Source of the DNA: Emydura subglobosa
Taxonomy: Eukaryota; Chordata; Testudines; Chelidae
DNA length: 64,000 nucleotides
NCBI GenBank assembly: GCA_007922225.1
Contig: ML679969.1
Span: 16,737,999-16,801,998, forward strand
Direction: 5' to 3'
In this document: positions 1 through 11,689 of the stretch, piece by piece
How positions within the stretch are numbered: the first letter of the stretch is position 1
Layout: the number at the start of each line of letters is the position of its first letter
Notes under the pieces: generated by a model
The model's input: the letters and a program-made list of their open reading frames with translations, nothing else
Database searches by the model: none
Told to the model about the DNA's origin: nothing
Made by a program: the position numbers and the translations under genes

Positions 1-897
1 ACTGAATTTGGAGAGGGTATAATAACCTTCCCACTAATCAAACTATTGTTACTAAAATTGAGATATCTGAAATAAATATAATGTAACAAAGGTAGGGAAT
101 GGTTTAACTAAAGGTCTGATTTTTTTTTAAATGATTTAGTTAAACTGGTGCAACTTTTTGTATGGATACTCATATCAGTTTATACCTATAATTTACAGGA
201 AAAAGTTAAATTGATATGAACGTATACACAAATGTTTGCTGTACTTCACTTTCACTAAAGCTGCTTTTAAACTGATTGCAATTAAACTAGTGCAACTTCT
301 GTGTAATCAGGGCTTGTCTATTATGTGTTTGTGGCTTAACCTTCCTTTAGGGCAGGATGTTGAAGAGAAGTGGTTGAATGGGATAACAGATCAAAGACTT
401 GAGAAACAGAAGTAGCATTTTTGTCAGTATATGGCAATGTCCTTCTGAGGGCAGTAGCCTGAAGACAGCACAAGGATTTGTGTACTTTCTACCTAAGAAA
501 TAACTTGCATATTAGACACTTTTAGCCATTCAGGGTGTGAGGATTTGCCGAAATTCATTTGTGGATTAGCAACTGTCCTGCATCTATGTTCTCTGAGACA
601 CTTCCCTTTCAGTATAATTCCATTTAACTCATGGTGACCCACCAGTATGGATCACAGATTGTAAAAGATTTAAAATAACTGGAAAAAAAATTAAAGAAAA
701 AGCTTATTTTGGAACTGATTTGAAATTATCAAAATTATTTAATCTAATTATTTAAATAGTGGCTGAGTTTACTTGGGGAAAAATGAAACACAGACCCAAA
801 CAGATACCAAATGCATCTTTGCAATGATTTTCTTTTTATGCACTCTTATTTACAGATGTTAAATATTTGCCAAATCCTTTGCCTAAATTTTTGTCTA

Positions 898-995
898 TTA
901 AGATTGTGTTCTTTGGGGCAGAGACTTTATCTTGATACATGTCTTTAAAGCATCAACCACATTTCTGGCACAATGTAAATAATAAAATAACCTCT
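898..995 (+). repeat. L2-like LINE 3' tail fragment
   Basis: It contains ttaagattgtgttctttgg followed by a GGGCAGAGACT-like block and a short 'ctggcacaatgtaaataata' end. This is the typical 3' end of L2-type elements (aagctctttggggcaggga, then cctagcacaatgg). It is diverged and partial. Confidence 0.5.
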
Positions 996-2409
996 ATTAA
1001 AACCACCATTGTCAAAATACTTAACTGAGTTGTCTGAAAATTCTAAAGTAGTCAGTGTTACTTTCTGCTGTCACAGATCATTATAACTTTTGAAAATTGT
1101 TCTTTAATATGTAAAAATCCTCAAATCAAATATCGCTACTTTTATTACTGTAGAATAATTGCTTGTATGTTATAAGGCTAGACATAAATTTATGGTCCAC
1201 TTTGCATTACTTATTTGCTTCTGGTTCCCACTGAGTGCAAGACTGGGTCCTCAGTAGATACATTTTTGCACATCATAGAAGCGATAGCCTCATCTGACGT
1301 GTTTGTGTGTATAAACTAGCCACAGTTTTAAATATTGTAATATTTATATATTATAGATCAGGTTTATAACAAGAAAACCCTTGTTTTGTGTGACTGGTCC
1401 AAGGAGACAGAGCTTGCCCCTTTTTCCTAGAGGACTCTGTTCCAGGTCATTGTTGGTGTTCGTTGGGTTTGGGAAGGCTTCACTATTGTTGTTTCCTGGC
1501 TGTATGTTATGTGGATTCACCGCAAAAAACTTTAACTCAGAGTTAAGGTTGCCTGGTGGTATCATATGCCCTTCTAGAACATCTAGTTCAGCAGAACTCA
1601 AACTTCTGAAAACGAGGAAATACAAAGTTACGGTATGTGCCCATGCAACCTTAACTGTGACCCCCTGGAGCTGCCAGCCACTAGGAATAATCTGCATGCA
1701 TTTATTTTGTTAGCTATGAATGGTGGAGGGATTAATTGGAGCAGCTTGGCAAAACTGTGATTGTGGATATGAAGTGCTCTGGGGGTTTAATAACCCTCTG
1801 GTGGTATGTGAGCCCCTCCCCTTGTCTCCCTGTGTGGAATCAAAGAAAAGATGCATGCATATCTTGAAAGATCCAGTATGCCTCATTTCAGTACTGAGTT
1901 GTGGAAGCTGTGTGAGGAACAGAGTACTGGGTGGTGTGTGTCTTGCCATGGGGATTGTTAGTATATAAGTGTGGTATATGGATTTAATGAAGGGTGAGTA
2001 GAAGTATAGTATTAGATGCCATTGTGTGCATATTGGCACAACATACCAGAGGTGGTATTTTTTCTGTGGAGTAGGCTGTGTTTGAGTGTAGGGCAGGTGC
2101 AGGTAGCCCCTGTTCAGTACAATTTAAAGGTAGGGTGCGAGTAGATGTGTTGGGGCATCACTCAAAAAAGGCAGGATTAAGGTTGTGGGGGCATCTACCG
2201 TAATTCTATATTTTCTTGTTTTTGGAAGTTTGATTTTCTTATTAATTTGATGTTATGGAAGGGCCCGAGCTACCACTGGGCAACTTTAACTCTGTGTTAC
2301 TGAGTATTTTTTGTCAGTGAATTTCCTATTGCTTTTTAACAGAAGGAAATGTTGGTAGGATTTGATGGTCCCTGAGGAAGTTGTAGTTGAGATGCTCTTG
2401 TGGCCTGAT

Positions 2410-2615
2410 GATGATGATGTGTAGCTTTATCAGTAGATCTCAAAGCACTTCACCTAGGAGGGAAACATGATTATCCCCATTATTCAGATAGGAAAAACTG
2501 AGGCACGGAAGCATAAAGAGAGTTGGCTGAGATCCCCCAATAGGCCAGTGGCAGAGCTGGGAATAGAGCCTAGGTATTGAGAGTCCCAGTCTACTATCTT
2601 CTCCACTATTTGATT
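2410..2615 (+). repeat. MIR-like (CORE-SINE type) fragment
   Basis: The order of motifs is that of MIR-type SINEs: ctcaaagcacttcacc, ttatccccattattcag, ggaaaaactgaggcacgg, a 'ggccagtggcagagctggga' block, then gagtcccagtctactatct. An ancient amniote SINE core is the best fit; the exact family cannot be named from sequence alone. Confidence 0.7.
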
Positions 2616-3429
2616 CCTAAATGCATCCCCTAGCCCCAGTACACTTTGCTATAGAGGAATGGGGATAATGGTCATACTTTGAAATGTTTGGCCCTGTTAA
2701 CAACTATACATTCCAGTGGCAGAAATCTCAGACCTAGTCTGCCCCAAAAATGTGATATTTTTATTACATAGCAGTTACAATAACTTTGAGCACATGAGAA
2801 ACGACTGGTTTGTCTCTCTTCTTTTCCACTCCCTTCCCCACCATCCGTTGTAACATGTAGCCCCCAGCCATCATTTCCAGCTCACCCTTCCTATTAAGCC
2901 ATTGGCTCCATTGCCTCTGTTAATCATCAAGAATGCCCATTCCAACCTCAACTCCTCATTCCAGTTTCAGCAATGTGTTTTTGGTGCAGTCTCCCATCAT
3001 GCCTGTTTCCAGCTCTTTGCCCAGAGAAGCAGGATGCTTTCAGATGCTGGCATATACACAGGGATAGAAAGAGGAGCTCAGACATCCCCAGAGGGTAAGG
3101 GCCCCTCAGATTCCAGTATACCCAGGAGGAGAGAAAGTGAGGCCGACAGGCTCTCTTGCCCTAATTCCTCCCACTTGTCCTGCCTCCCATTTCCATGCTG
3201 CCCTCTCCAGTATGCCGTGCCATCCTATCCCCTACCTGAGCTCTCCATCCTCCCCTACCACCCATCCCAGTTTATCCCCATCACCTCACTGCAGACGTAA
3301 GCTCCTTTTCTCCTATTTTCTCCCACTTCTCTACTCTCAAAGCCCCTCCTCTTCCAACAAGCATTTACCTCTGCAATTTATTTTCTTTTTGAGTGCCTTT
3401 TGAATTTTCTGCTCTACTTAGATTACACC

Positions 3430-3467
3430 CATCCCTCCCCCCCCCCCCCCAAAAACAAAAAACACCT
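3430..3467. repeat. C-rich then A-rich simple sequence
   Basis: A run of about 18 C with few interruptions is followed by an A-rich stretch (aaaaacaaaaaac). Low-complexity DNA with no other content seen. Confidence 0.8.
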
Positions 3468-3937
3468 CTTGACAGAGGCAGATTGTAGCTATGTGCTTAC
3501 ATATCATTCAGATTTCTGACAAGGGTTGGGTTTAAACTTGAAGTGACTGGATGTTGCTCGAGTTCAATGGCCATAACATCCCTTGTGCCGCACAGATATT
3601 GTGAGTTATGGCTGGCTAGCAGCTCTCTTGGGCACTCTTTCTGCACAGGCACAGTACAGTCTCTTCGGTGTGTGTTAGGCTCAAGCATATCTATAGAAAC
3701 AAATTATTTGCTGAATAATATTTCCAGTATTGTTTCCCCAAAGAGATGGTCACTTTTGATACAGTCTTCCACAGTATTCCTATCAGTAAGTTAAAGTAGT
3801 ATAGGTTGGTGTGGACGTGCCCCTGGAACCAGGGAGCAGCGTCTGGGTTTTCCCCTCTCTGGGCCCTCCTCAGAGGGGGGACCACCCCTCCCGGCTACCT
3901 CCCACCGGGAGCAGTCTTGTGCCTCTTTGCAGGACAA

Positions 3938-4071
3938 GCAGTCTACGGCCAGACCCTCAGGCAGGGCTGGCCAGGCAAGCANNNNNNNNNNAGTCTACGG
4001 CCAGACCCTCAGGCAGGGCTGGCCAGGCAAGCAGTCTATGGCCTGGCCCTCAGGCAGGGCTGGCAGGTGAG
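3938..4071. repeat. 41-bp minisatellite, about three units
   Basis: Units begin gcagtctacggccagaccct and end ggctggccaggcaa. Unit 1 is 3938-3978, unit 2 ends at 4030 after the N run, and unit 3 (4031-4071) is diverged (gcagtctatggcctggccct). The true copy number is unknown because the gap falls in the array. Confidence 0.85.
3982..3991. other. Assembly gap (10 N)
   Basis: Ten N bases lie between two units of the 41-bp minisatellite. Ten may be a placeholder length; the array is the probable cause of the gap. Confidence 0.99.
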
Positions 4072-4269
4072 CACGCCGCTCTCGGGAACGGCACGGCGGG
4101 GAAGGCTTCCTCACGGAGGATAGGGAAGGGGGAGGGGGACGCAGGCCCTCCCGTCTCCACTGCGTCCCAGCCCAGGGCCCTGGCAGTGGCAACAGCGTTT
4201 GCCACTGGGGCGGCGGGGCTCCTGCCGCAACACGCCGCCCCGGTTGCCCCTGACTCAGCCACTAACGTG

Positions 4270-4680
4270 TGGTGATCCCTGGGCTTCTTCCTCCCCGAAA
4301 CCCCCGGTACCTGCCTCCTCTGGGTCGCTGGGGTTCGGTAGACCTGCTAGGCCCTCCTCGTCCATGGGCGGCAGCTCCGGGAGCTCCATGGGCTCATCCT
4401 CGAAGGGTAGCTCCTCCAGGTCCTGCGGTCCTCGGGCAGGGCCGGTAGGTCCTCAGGGTCCCAGGCTCGGCACTGCTCTGGCAGATCCGGCTCCCAGGCC
4501 CCGGGTGTTTCTGGGGGGTTCTCCTCAGGCTCGTAGTCCTCAGGGAGCCCCGACGGGCCTTCTTCCGGCTCCCAGGCCGTGGGCGTCTCTGGTAGTCCCT
4601 CCAACTCCCAGGCTGCAGGGTACCTGGGGGAGGCCTCGGCCAATCCCCAGGCTGGGTTTAAGGCCAGCCACTCCCTCTCA
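4270..4680 (-). pseudogene. Acid- and proline-rich repeat-borne reading frame, frameshifted
   Basis: Read on the - strand, 4643 down to about 4430 encodes imperfect repeats of the type AWELEGLPETPT, AWEPEEGPSGLPEDYEPEE, ETPGAWEPDLPEQ and AWDPEDLPALPED. Near 4430 the frame is lost. A neighbouring frame continues the same acidic style (DLEELPFEDEPMELPELPPM, then DEEGLAGLPNPSDPEE). The shared bias across a frameshift suggests a formerly coding segment of a repeat element rather than chance. No catalytic motif is visible and I do not recognise the protein. Confidence 0.4.
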
Positions 4681-4892
4681 GCCCGGCTCCCCGGCTAGGG
4701 GCTCGGGAGGAGACGCGTCCTTCCCCTTCAGCCGCTTTCCTCCAACTGAGCTTGCCGGCCTGACTCTTAAAGGCCTAGTCCCGCCCCCTGGCTTCCGGTC
4801 AGGTGTTTCCCTGGGGCAGGCTTCTGTCAGCCAGGGTGGGTCTGGCTCCCTCTCTGGGTCCTCCTCAGAGGGGGACCACCCCTCCCGGCTAC

Positions 4893-5970
4893 AGTTGGAT
4901 GAATGGTCTATAAAATGGATAGAGAACTGGCTAGATCATCGGGCTCAACAGGTAGTGATCAATGGCTCCATGTCTAGCTGGCAGCTGGTCACATGCGGAG
5001 TGCCCCAGGGGTCGGTCCTGGGGCCAGTTTTGTTCAACATCTTCCTTAAAGATCTGGAGGATGGGGTAGATTGCACCCTCAGCAAGTTTGCAGGTGACAC
5101 TAAGCTAGGGGGCATGGTAGATACCCTGGAAGGTAGGGATAGGATACAGAAGGACCTAGACAGATTGGAGGTTTGGGCCAAAAGAAATCTGATGAAGTTC
5201 AAGTGCAGAGTCCTGCACTTAGGATGGAAGAATCCCATGCACAGCTGCAGACTGGGGATCGATGAGCTAGGCAGCCGTTCTGTAGAAAAGGACCTGGGGG
5301 GTAACAGTGGATAAGCAGCTGGATGTGAGTCAGCAGTGTGCCCTGGTTGCCAAGAAGGCTAATAGCACATTGCGCTGCATTAGTAGGAGCATTGCCAGCA
5401 GATTGAGGGAAGTGATTATTCCTGTCTATTCAGCATTGGTGAGGCTGCATTTGGAGTATTGTGCTCAGTTTTGGGACCCCCATTGCAAAAAGCATGTGGA
5501 GAAGTTGGAGAGAATCCAACGGAGGGCAACAAAAATGATTAGGGGGCTGGAGCATAAGATTTATGAGGAGAGGCTGAGGGAACTAGGTTTGTTTAGTCTG
5601 CAAAAGAGAAGAACTAGGGGGGATTTGATAGCAGCATTTAACTACCTGAAAGGGGGTTCCAGAGAGCATGGAACTAGGCTGTTCTCAATGGTAGTAGATG
5701 ACAGAACAAGGAGCACTGGTCTCAAGTTGCAGTGGGGGAAGGTCTAGGTTAGATATTAGGAAAAAGCTTTTCCCTAGGAGTGTGGTGAAGCACTGGAATG
5801 GGTTACCTAGAGAGGTGGTGAAATCTCCATCTTTAGAGTTTTTAAGCTGCAGCTTGACAAAGCCCTGGCTGGAATGATTTAGCTGAAGTTAGTCCTGCTT
5901 TGAGCAGGGGGTTGGACTGGATGACCTCCTGAGGTCCCTTCCATCTCTAATCTTCTATGATTCTGTGATC
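4893..5970 (+). mobile_element. CR1 LINE, 5'-truncated (reverse transcriptase C-terminal part to 3' end)
   Basis: Translation shows the end of the RT domain: WIENWLDHRAQQVVINGS, CGVPQGSVLGPVLFNIF, SKFAGDTKLGG (the catalytic FADD motif reads FAGD), DLDRLEVWAKRN, then after 5300 [27 protein letters not shown] and [14 protein letters not shown] run of six G at 5296-5301, where the frame needs five, causes the break between the two long reading frames. The 3' end carries the classic CR1 tail 'gaggtcccttccatct' and ends in ttctatgattctgtgat. It is the best-preserved CR1 in the window and could never encode a full protein because everything 5' of the mid-RT domain is missing. Confidence 0.95.
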
Positions 5971-7439
5971 ATGCACAAACTGGAGTCAGTGTTGAGCAAC
6001 TGAGACTTTTTGGGCAAAGTCTAAGCCATGATTTGAGCTCCAGGTTTGTGTAAAAAAAAGTTGGTATAATCTGTCAACCTTAATTAAAAACTATTTTTTC
6101 TAAGGGGCAGTATCTCTGGATAGTTTTACTCAAATGATCCTAATTTTGGATTACTAACCTACCTCTCACCCTCATGAGTCATACCAGATTTCAAGGCAAT
6201 CTGAGTAACCATGTGAATTGGAGGGAACTAGAGAGTTCCCTTAAACAGAAAAAGACAGTTAGCCTTTACTATGTTAGAGCTGTCTCTCCTCTATAAAAAA
6301 TTACAACTGCTGGACTGCACCTGGCAACTGCTATATGAGGGATAAGCTTACTAACCATGGTGAAAAATACTTGGGCTGCCAAGCCTCCTCAAAAATCACA
6401 CCCTACCAATTGAAACAATACATTGTTTGTTTGTTGTATACTGTTTTTAATTGTAAAATGGCTGTCAACTTTCTGTTAAGTAAAATTTGTAAAGTAACTT
6501 ACTACTGACAAGGTTGAATAATAGAAAAAATATTTGTTGAATATGTTGCTCAACACTTTTTAACAGTATTGGTCAAGTGATACATTCATCAGATAGTATT
6601 TGAACTGGTATAAAGATGGTCGAATATCACAACTATTTGTCAGATTATTCCAAGAATATCCATGAAATTGATCAAATACTATATTAATGAAAAGTGTTTT
6701 GACAAGTCGTAGTTATATCCTTTGTTATGCCTTCTTGACTTTCACATAAGTAGATCATGGCATGTCTTTTCCTAAACTATCTGGTCTGTTTCCTTTCTTC
6801 CTTCTCTTGCTTTTCACTCCTATCTTTTCTCCCTTTACCCTAGCTTACATTGTACTATATCTCCTCCAATACATTTTCTCTCTCCTTTCTTTTCCTCCTC
6901 CACATCACATTTCTCTATCATATTACTTGTCTAACCTCTCCTATTATTTCTTCATCTCTCACCTCCCCTCACCTGGCCACCACAGGAGTTTTGCAAGACA
7001 TCTAGTAACCAGAAGACTAAACAAACTAGCCGTAGGCTGAGGAAAAATTGGGATTGGGGCAGACACTGTTTGTGAACAACACCCAAGTGAGAAGCCAGCC
7101 TCCCTTCAAAAGCAGCTGGGGGACTCCATCTGGCTAATACGTGTCTGATAATTTTCGAACCACCCAATGCATCACTTCCTACTCCAGAATGTCCAGGCTG
7201 CTATGAAGATGGGAGGTTGGGGGGGTCTCCTACTTTACCCCTTCTCCAGACTCATGGCTACTTAGGTGGGGGTATATGTACACTTTTACTACTATGCTTT
7301 TTTGGCTGCGCTGTTTATCCATACTCTTACTCACCCTCCCACAGCCTCCTCCAGTGAACAGTTCCATTTGCTTCCTCTCTACTGCTGTTCATAACCTTTC
7401 CAAGCAAGCAACTAATTAAACTGACCTGACTGATTGTTG

Positions 7440-7570
7440 TAAGTTTCACTGCTTCACAGGGTTCTGAACAGAAATTCTGTAAACTGGCAAGACTGTTTAG
7501 TTTTTGCTCTACCACAGCATAGCAAAACTGAGCAGCAGCAGAGGTACTGGAACTGTTTGTCTGCAGACTT
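7440..7570 (+). repeat. Unidentified interspersed repeat, copy 1
   Basis: It matches 22345-22460 in the same orientation: cttcacag, a 'gcaagactg' block, agttttt-ctct, then agcagcNgcagaggtactgga and gtctNcaga. Two copies 15 kb apart indicate a dispersed family that I cannot name. Confidence 0.5.
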
Positions 7571-9569
7571 CAGAAAAGAGTGTTACATCAGTTATACTCA
7601 GTTCATGTTTCCATGATTATCTTTGTCAACATAAGGACTACAGATTTATTTGTTTTAAAATAAAAGCTTTGTTTCTGGATATGCTAATGGCACTCACCCT
7701 GGAAGGCTTCCTACTTGTCCTGAGTGATTTAGCAAGTGGAATTTTTAAGCCTTTATGTGATGTCCAGGGTTATCAGTTATATTCACTAGCAGTGAATTTC
7801 CTGCAAAAGCTAAAAATAAGTAAAATAACTAAAAAAGGCGAGTTTAAGTATATGAACATATTATGCTTTTTTTTCTATGATTATATTTTTTTACCTTGTG
7901 AAATAGTAATACTGTGAAATATCTTGATGTTAAATTATCTGCAATAGATCTGAAAACTCTGAAAAGGTAACCTTGGTGTTCGAGGCTCTAGGAGCTAAAG
8001 AAAAAGCTGTTGAATGCTGTTTTGATTGTTTTGATACCAAGTTACTGATCAAATTTGTTACCAATGAAGTTTAGCTAATTGAAACAATTATATTGAGTTT
8101 TCTCAAATAACTGCATATAGAGTTAATTACCAGCATAATTAATCTGATAGAAATAAGTGTCCCAATAATTTTGTTTTGATTTAACTCAGAAGTTCGCAAC
8201 TGGAAAAATATAGATAGATTTCTTTTGTCTTAAAGAAGGTTTCATATCTATATCTATAGGGAACTCACAGATTTGAGTCTAAACTAACCCACATTATTAA
8301 ATTAAGACAAATAGTATTCATTTACTGTGATTAAATGGAATCATATTTTAAAGCTTTGAACTCTTTTTATAGCCATTTTTGGAAAATCAATGACGCATGC
8401 TCAAAGACCGAGTTTAAAGATGATATTATTTATTAAGGGGGAGAGCTTCAGAATATCCTGAAGGATTTAGAAAAACTGAGCATCAATGGAATTTGTGCAA
8501 CTAAATCCTGAAGGCACCTCTGAATATCTTTGAATGTTATTGTGGTCTCAACACACAAAAACTTCTTTTCATTAAAAAACTTTGAGTTATTTTTCTTGTG
8601 AAGAAATATGAAATACTAACTTTTAAGTCATATTTAATATGTCAATAACTACTAATTACTTCAAACAACAATGTTAAGATTTAACTTTCCTATACACCTG
8701 CATACTGTTACACTGATGGAAACCTCTACAATGATCACTTTATAGATAATCTTATTTATTTCCGTTTCGTTTTAAATACACTGCACACTAAAAGTCACCC
8801 ATCAAAAAATCTGAATGCCCTTGACATATATTTAAATTCACAAATATGGTGATTAAATTTTATTGCAATCTTCAATTTTTGATATATGTTAAACAGCCTA
8901 TTTTCAAAATTTTAACTCCTTTTTGCATCCGTGCTAAGATGCAATTTAGAAATCGATCTTTAAAACTGATGTATTATTAGTTTGAAAATTAGAAGGTTTA
9001 TAAAACTTATTTATGTGTGAGTTTTATAGGCTTATCCTGTATATGTATGTATAGTATAGAACTACCAATAAATCAGGAGTTGATCAACATATATCCAGTC
9101 ATTTCTCCATTCTCAAATTACATCACATTGCACCAATAAAACTCTGGCAGTTAAATGGTCCAGAGTTCTGTATCCACCTTTTGGATCACAGAGAATTTAG
9201 GAACCGGTAAAAAAGATGTGGTGGGGGAGGTAGTAGGAGAGAGGCTCATTGTGCACTTTCAAGTTTTATGGCCTGTGTTGCCTCCCTTGAGAGGATGAAG
9301 TGCAAGGAGCATGAACAAGCCCATAAAATTGCAAAGGGTTTATAGTGTATAATTAATACAGAACTTTCTATGAACTTTATATTAGTTTCATTTGGGTTTT
9401 TGTCTCACTAACAAATATTTTTTGAAGGAAGATTGTTCATGAAATTCAAATATGCTGATTTTCTTATTGAATCATAACAATAACTTATAGACTGTTTTAT
9501 TTTAGTATATTGTTTTCCTATCATCAGTTTCTGTAGAGGTTATTTGTGTCCTAGAAAGGCTTTTGAGCT

Positions 9570-9700
9570 GTGGCGAGGTCTATACGAGGCAGCGAAAGGT
9601 CTTTGAGCCAGTATAACTGCATCTATACTAGGAGGGTTGGCTGGTGTAAAAAATCGTATCCCTGTCTGGAAATAATATGGAGATAGTATGCACACTTACA
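9570..9700. mobile_element. MITE fragment
   Basis: The segment 'agccagtataactgcatcta' followed by tactaggagggttggctggt is, in reverse complement, close to 22485-22545 (tcctcccactgtagatgca, tttatactggt). The left end (ggcgaggtctata) resembles the GGCCTGGTCTACA terminus of the Harbinger-like MITEs in this window. Confidence 0.5.
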
Positions 9701-9789
9701 CTATATGGGGTAAGATTGTCTGGTGAAGCTTAACTGTCACTCTGGGAATTCTCTCTGTGCCATGAACTCTGAATTTGGGTTGATAATCA

Positions 9790-9936
9790 CTTTCTTGTGT
9801 CTCATTTACTAATCTGTAAAATGGGGGATATATGCTTATTTCATAATGGTAGTGATTGGCTCGAGTTGACATTTGTAAAGAATTTTGAAGATGTAAAGCA
9901 GTATAGAAGTGTTGAATGTTATCAGTAGCAATTTCA
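9790..9936 (+). repeat. MIR/L2-type fragment
   Basis: Contains ctcatttactaatctgtaaa, atgggggatatatgctta and atttgtaaagaattttgaag followed by gcagtatagaagtgttgaa. This is the order seen in MIR3/L2 3' ends (tctgtaaaatgggga, then gtaaagcactttgagat, then gctatagaagtgc). Diverged. Confidence 0.55.
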
Positions 9937-10954
9937 TATTTAATAAATTGTCCGGCATTTGATTTGCATTTTAAATTACAACAACAAAATAATTCTGATG
10001 GAAAGTTTGGAATACCAAGATATTTGATTGGAAATGAATGAAAAATGTTTGCATTTGCATACTCTTCACAGTGTTTTGCTCAAAGTAGTATTAATCCGTC
10101 ATTAGTCTGACACTTTTTAATAACAGTACTGTTTTGTGGTGCTGCCTTTAAAAGTTGTTATGCAAGTTAAAATTGTACTTTATGACTAAAAGTATTTTAC
10201 ATATTTTTCTTTCTTTCTTTTGGTGCAGCATAGGTGTCTTTCTTGATGCTACTATTTAGCTAGCTTTCAGCACTAGAGTTCTGATGCTGCAATGCTCTTG
10301 AGAAACTAGATAGGGTAACACTGAACACTGGGAGCAGCGACCTCAGACAAAGTGATCCGTGGCATAGCCCCCAACAGGAGGGTCTGATCATAGGGGTTTC
10401 TTCATAAGTCTTCAAATAGTTCTGTTAAACAGCGGGGAAAACAGTAGTGCCTCCAAACATCTTTTGTATACAGGGTAGGGGACCAGTAAAAAATAGGGGG
10501 AAGAAATACTTTCTAATTCACCCCCTGCTGCCAGAGCAGTAATTTTTAGGTGGCTACATCAATTCTAATTGTAATGGAGCTAATTTGGAGTAGCAAGAGG
10601 GATGTGTGTGCTAGGGGGGCATGCTTTCAGTTTCCTGGGGGGCAGTGTTGCTTTCGCAGCATACTGATTCACAAGTGTAGTAGTACTGATGTTTGCTAGT
10701 GCTGAGTGTTATTAGCATGGTGGGATTGTGACTTTATTTACTTTTAAGCTATGGAGGAATTTTCAGTCCTACAAGTTAATTAGAAATTGCATATTTGTGA
10801 TTTAATCCAAAAACTATATTATTGCTCCACTTAGCTCCTGATTTATATCCCTTATTTATAGGGTTAAGGATTTATTTTGCGGAAGATAAAACATTTGATG
10901 ATATTTCAGTTGGAGGATTTAGAATATTTGATAGCCAGTCTGTTTGTATAAAAA

Positions 10955-11127
10955 TATCTACATCTTACATTGCACTTCTCAAAGCACTTCACAAAAGAGG
11001 TGATGATTATCTCCATTTTACAGCTGGAGAAACTGAAGCCCAGAGAGGAGAAGTGATTTTTCCAAAGGTCACTCAGCAGGCTAGTGGTAGAGCCAGGAAA
11101 GAGCCTAGGTCCCCTGAGTCCCAGTAG
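10955..11127 (+). repeat. MIR-like (CORE-SINE type) fragment
   Basis: Contains cttctcaaagcacttcac, ttatctccattttacagct, ggagaaactgaagcccag, aaggtcactcagcaggc and ctgagtcccagt, in MIR order. It is closer to consensus than the copy at 2410. Confidence 0.75.
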
Positions 11128-11689
11128 GCATTTCCTTCAGTAGCAGTTATTAAATATTATACAGTTTAGTTATAATTATTTAATGCAAGAATTCTGAAAC
11201 ATGGTGAAATGCCACAAATCAGTGGGTCAGTGGAAGGCTGTAATACCTGGATGTAGACTGTGTAGGAAGAACAGATCAGATCATAAATATGGGGGAGTAA
11301 CATTGTACTTAAAATATTTTGTAGTTTCTTAAGTGTGAAGACCATGTATGCAGTATGTAGAATCTTTAGTTATAAATTCCAAATGATAAGAATAAAAATC
11401 TGATAGGGAGAGGTATAAGTACCAATTTCTGAATCAGGATAGTGAATGCACAATATTGAGGGAGATCAGAGGTACAAAATCTAAAACAATAACAATGGGT
11501 GATTTTATCTACTTGCATATAAACTAGTCAAATGTCATGTCAGATAGAGCTCTGCCTGGGACTTTTCTTTAACCCCACTCCTGCTATTATGGCAGTGGGT
11601 CCTGTGGGATCCCAGTCCTGCTGCAGAGCTGTACACTAGTCCCGTGCAGGGTTTTCATGAGACACAATAGATGTGATACCTCACAGTGG

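Larger units (their letters stand above)
3841..4892. repeat. GC-rich block bounded by ~45-bp direct repeats
   Basis: The first copy (3853-3898) and second copy (4848-4892) share ccctctctggg, ctcctcagagggg and accacccctcccggctac, differing by one substitution and one indel. Between them lies GC-rich, CpG-rich DNA quite unlike the flanking AT-rich intron. It contains a minisatellite and an acid/proline-rich reading frame on the - strand. The second copy abuts a CR1 body at 4893. I do not recognise the family. It could be part of an LTR-type element, a CR1 5' region joined irregularly to the 3' part, or a separate composite repeat. Confidence 0.6.

Noticed and set aside
1344..2039. Overlapping ORFs of 82-117 codons on both strands
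   Set aside because: Both strands are open over the same stretch with no known motif. Probably chance or an unknown repeat.
2902..3300. 132-codon ORF on the + strand
   Set aside because: Lies in pyrimidine-rich sequence with few stop codons; serine/proline-rich composition reflects base content rather than coding.
4199..5314. 371-codon open reading frame on the + strand
   Set aside because: It reads from the GC-rich block into CR1 reverse transcriptase. The first half is low-complexity with no domain; the second half is CR1. It is a chimera of repeats, not a host gene.
7504..7917. 137-codon ORF on the + strand
   Set aside because: Starts inside an interspersed repeat and runs into AT-rich DNA. 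No recognisable domain, no splice context and no sign of coding bias.
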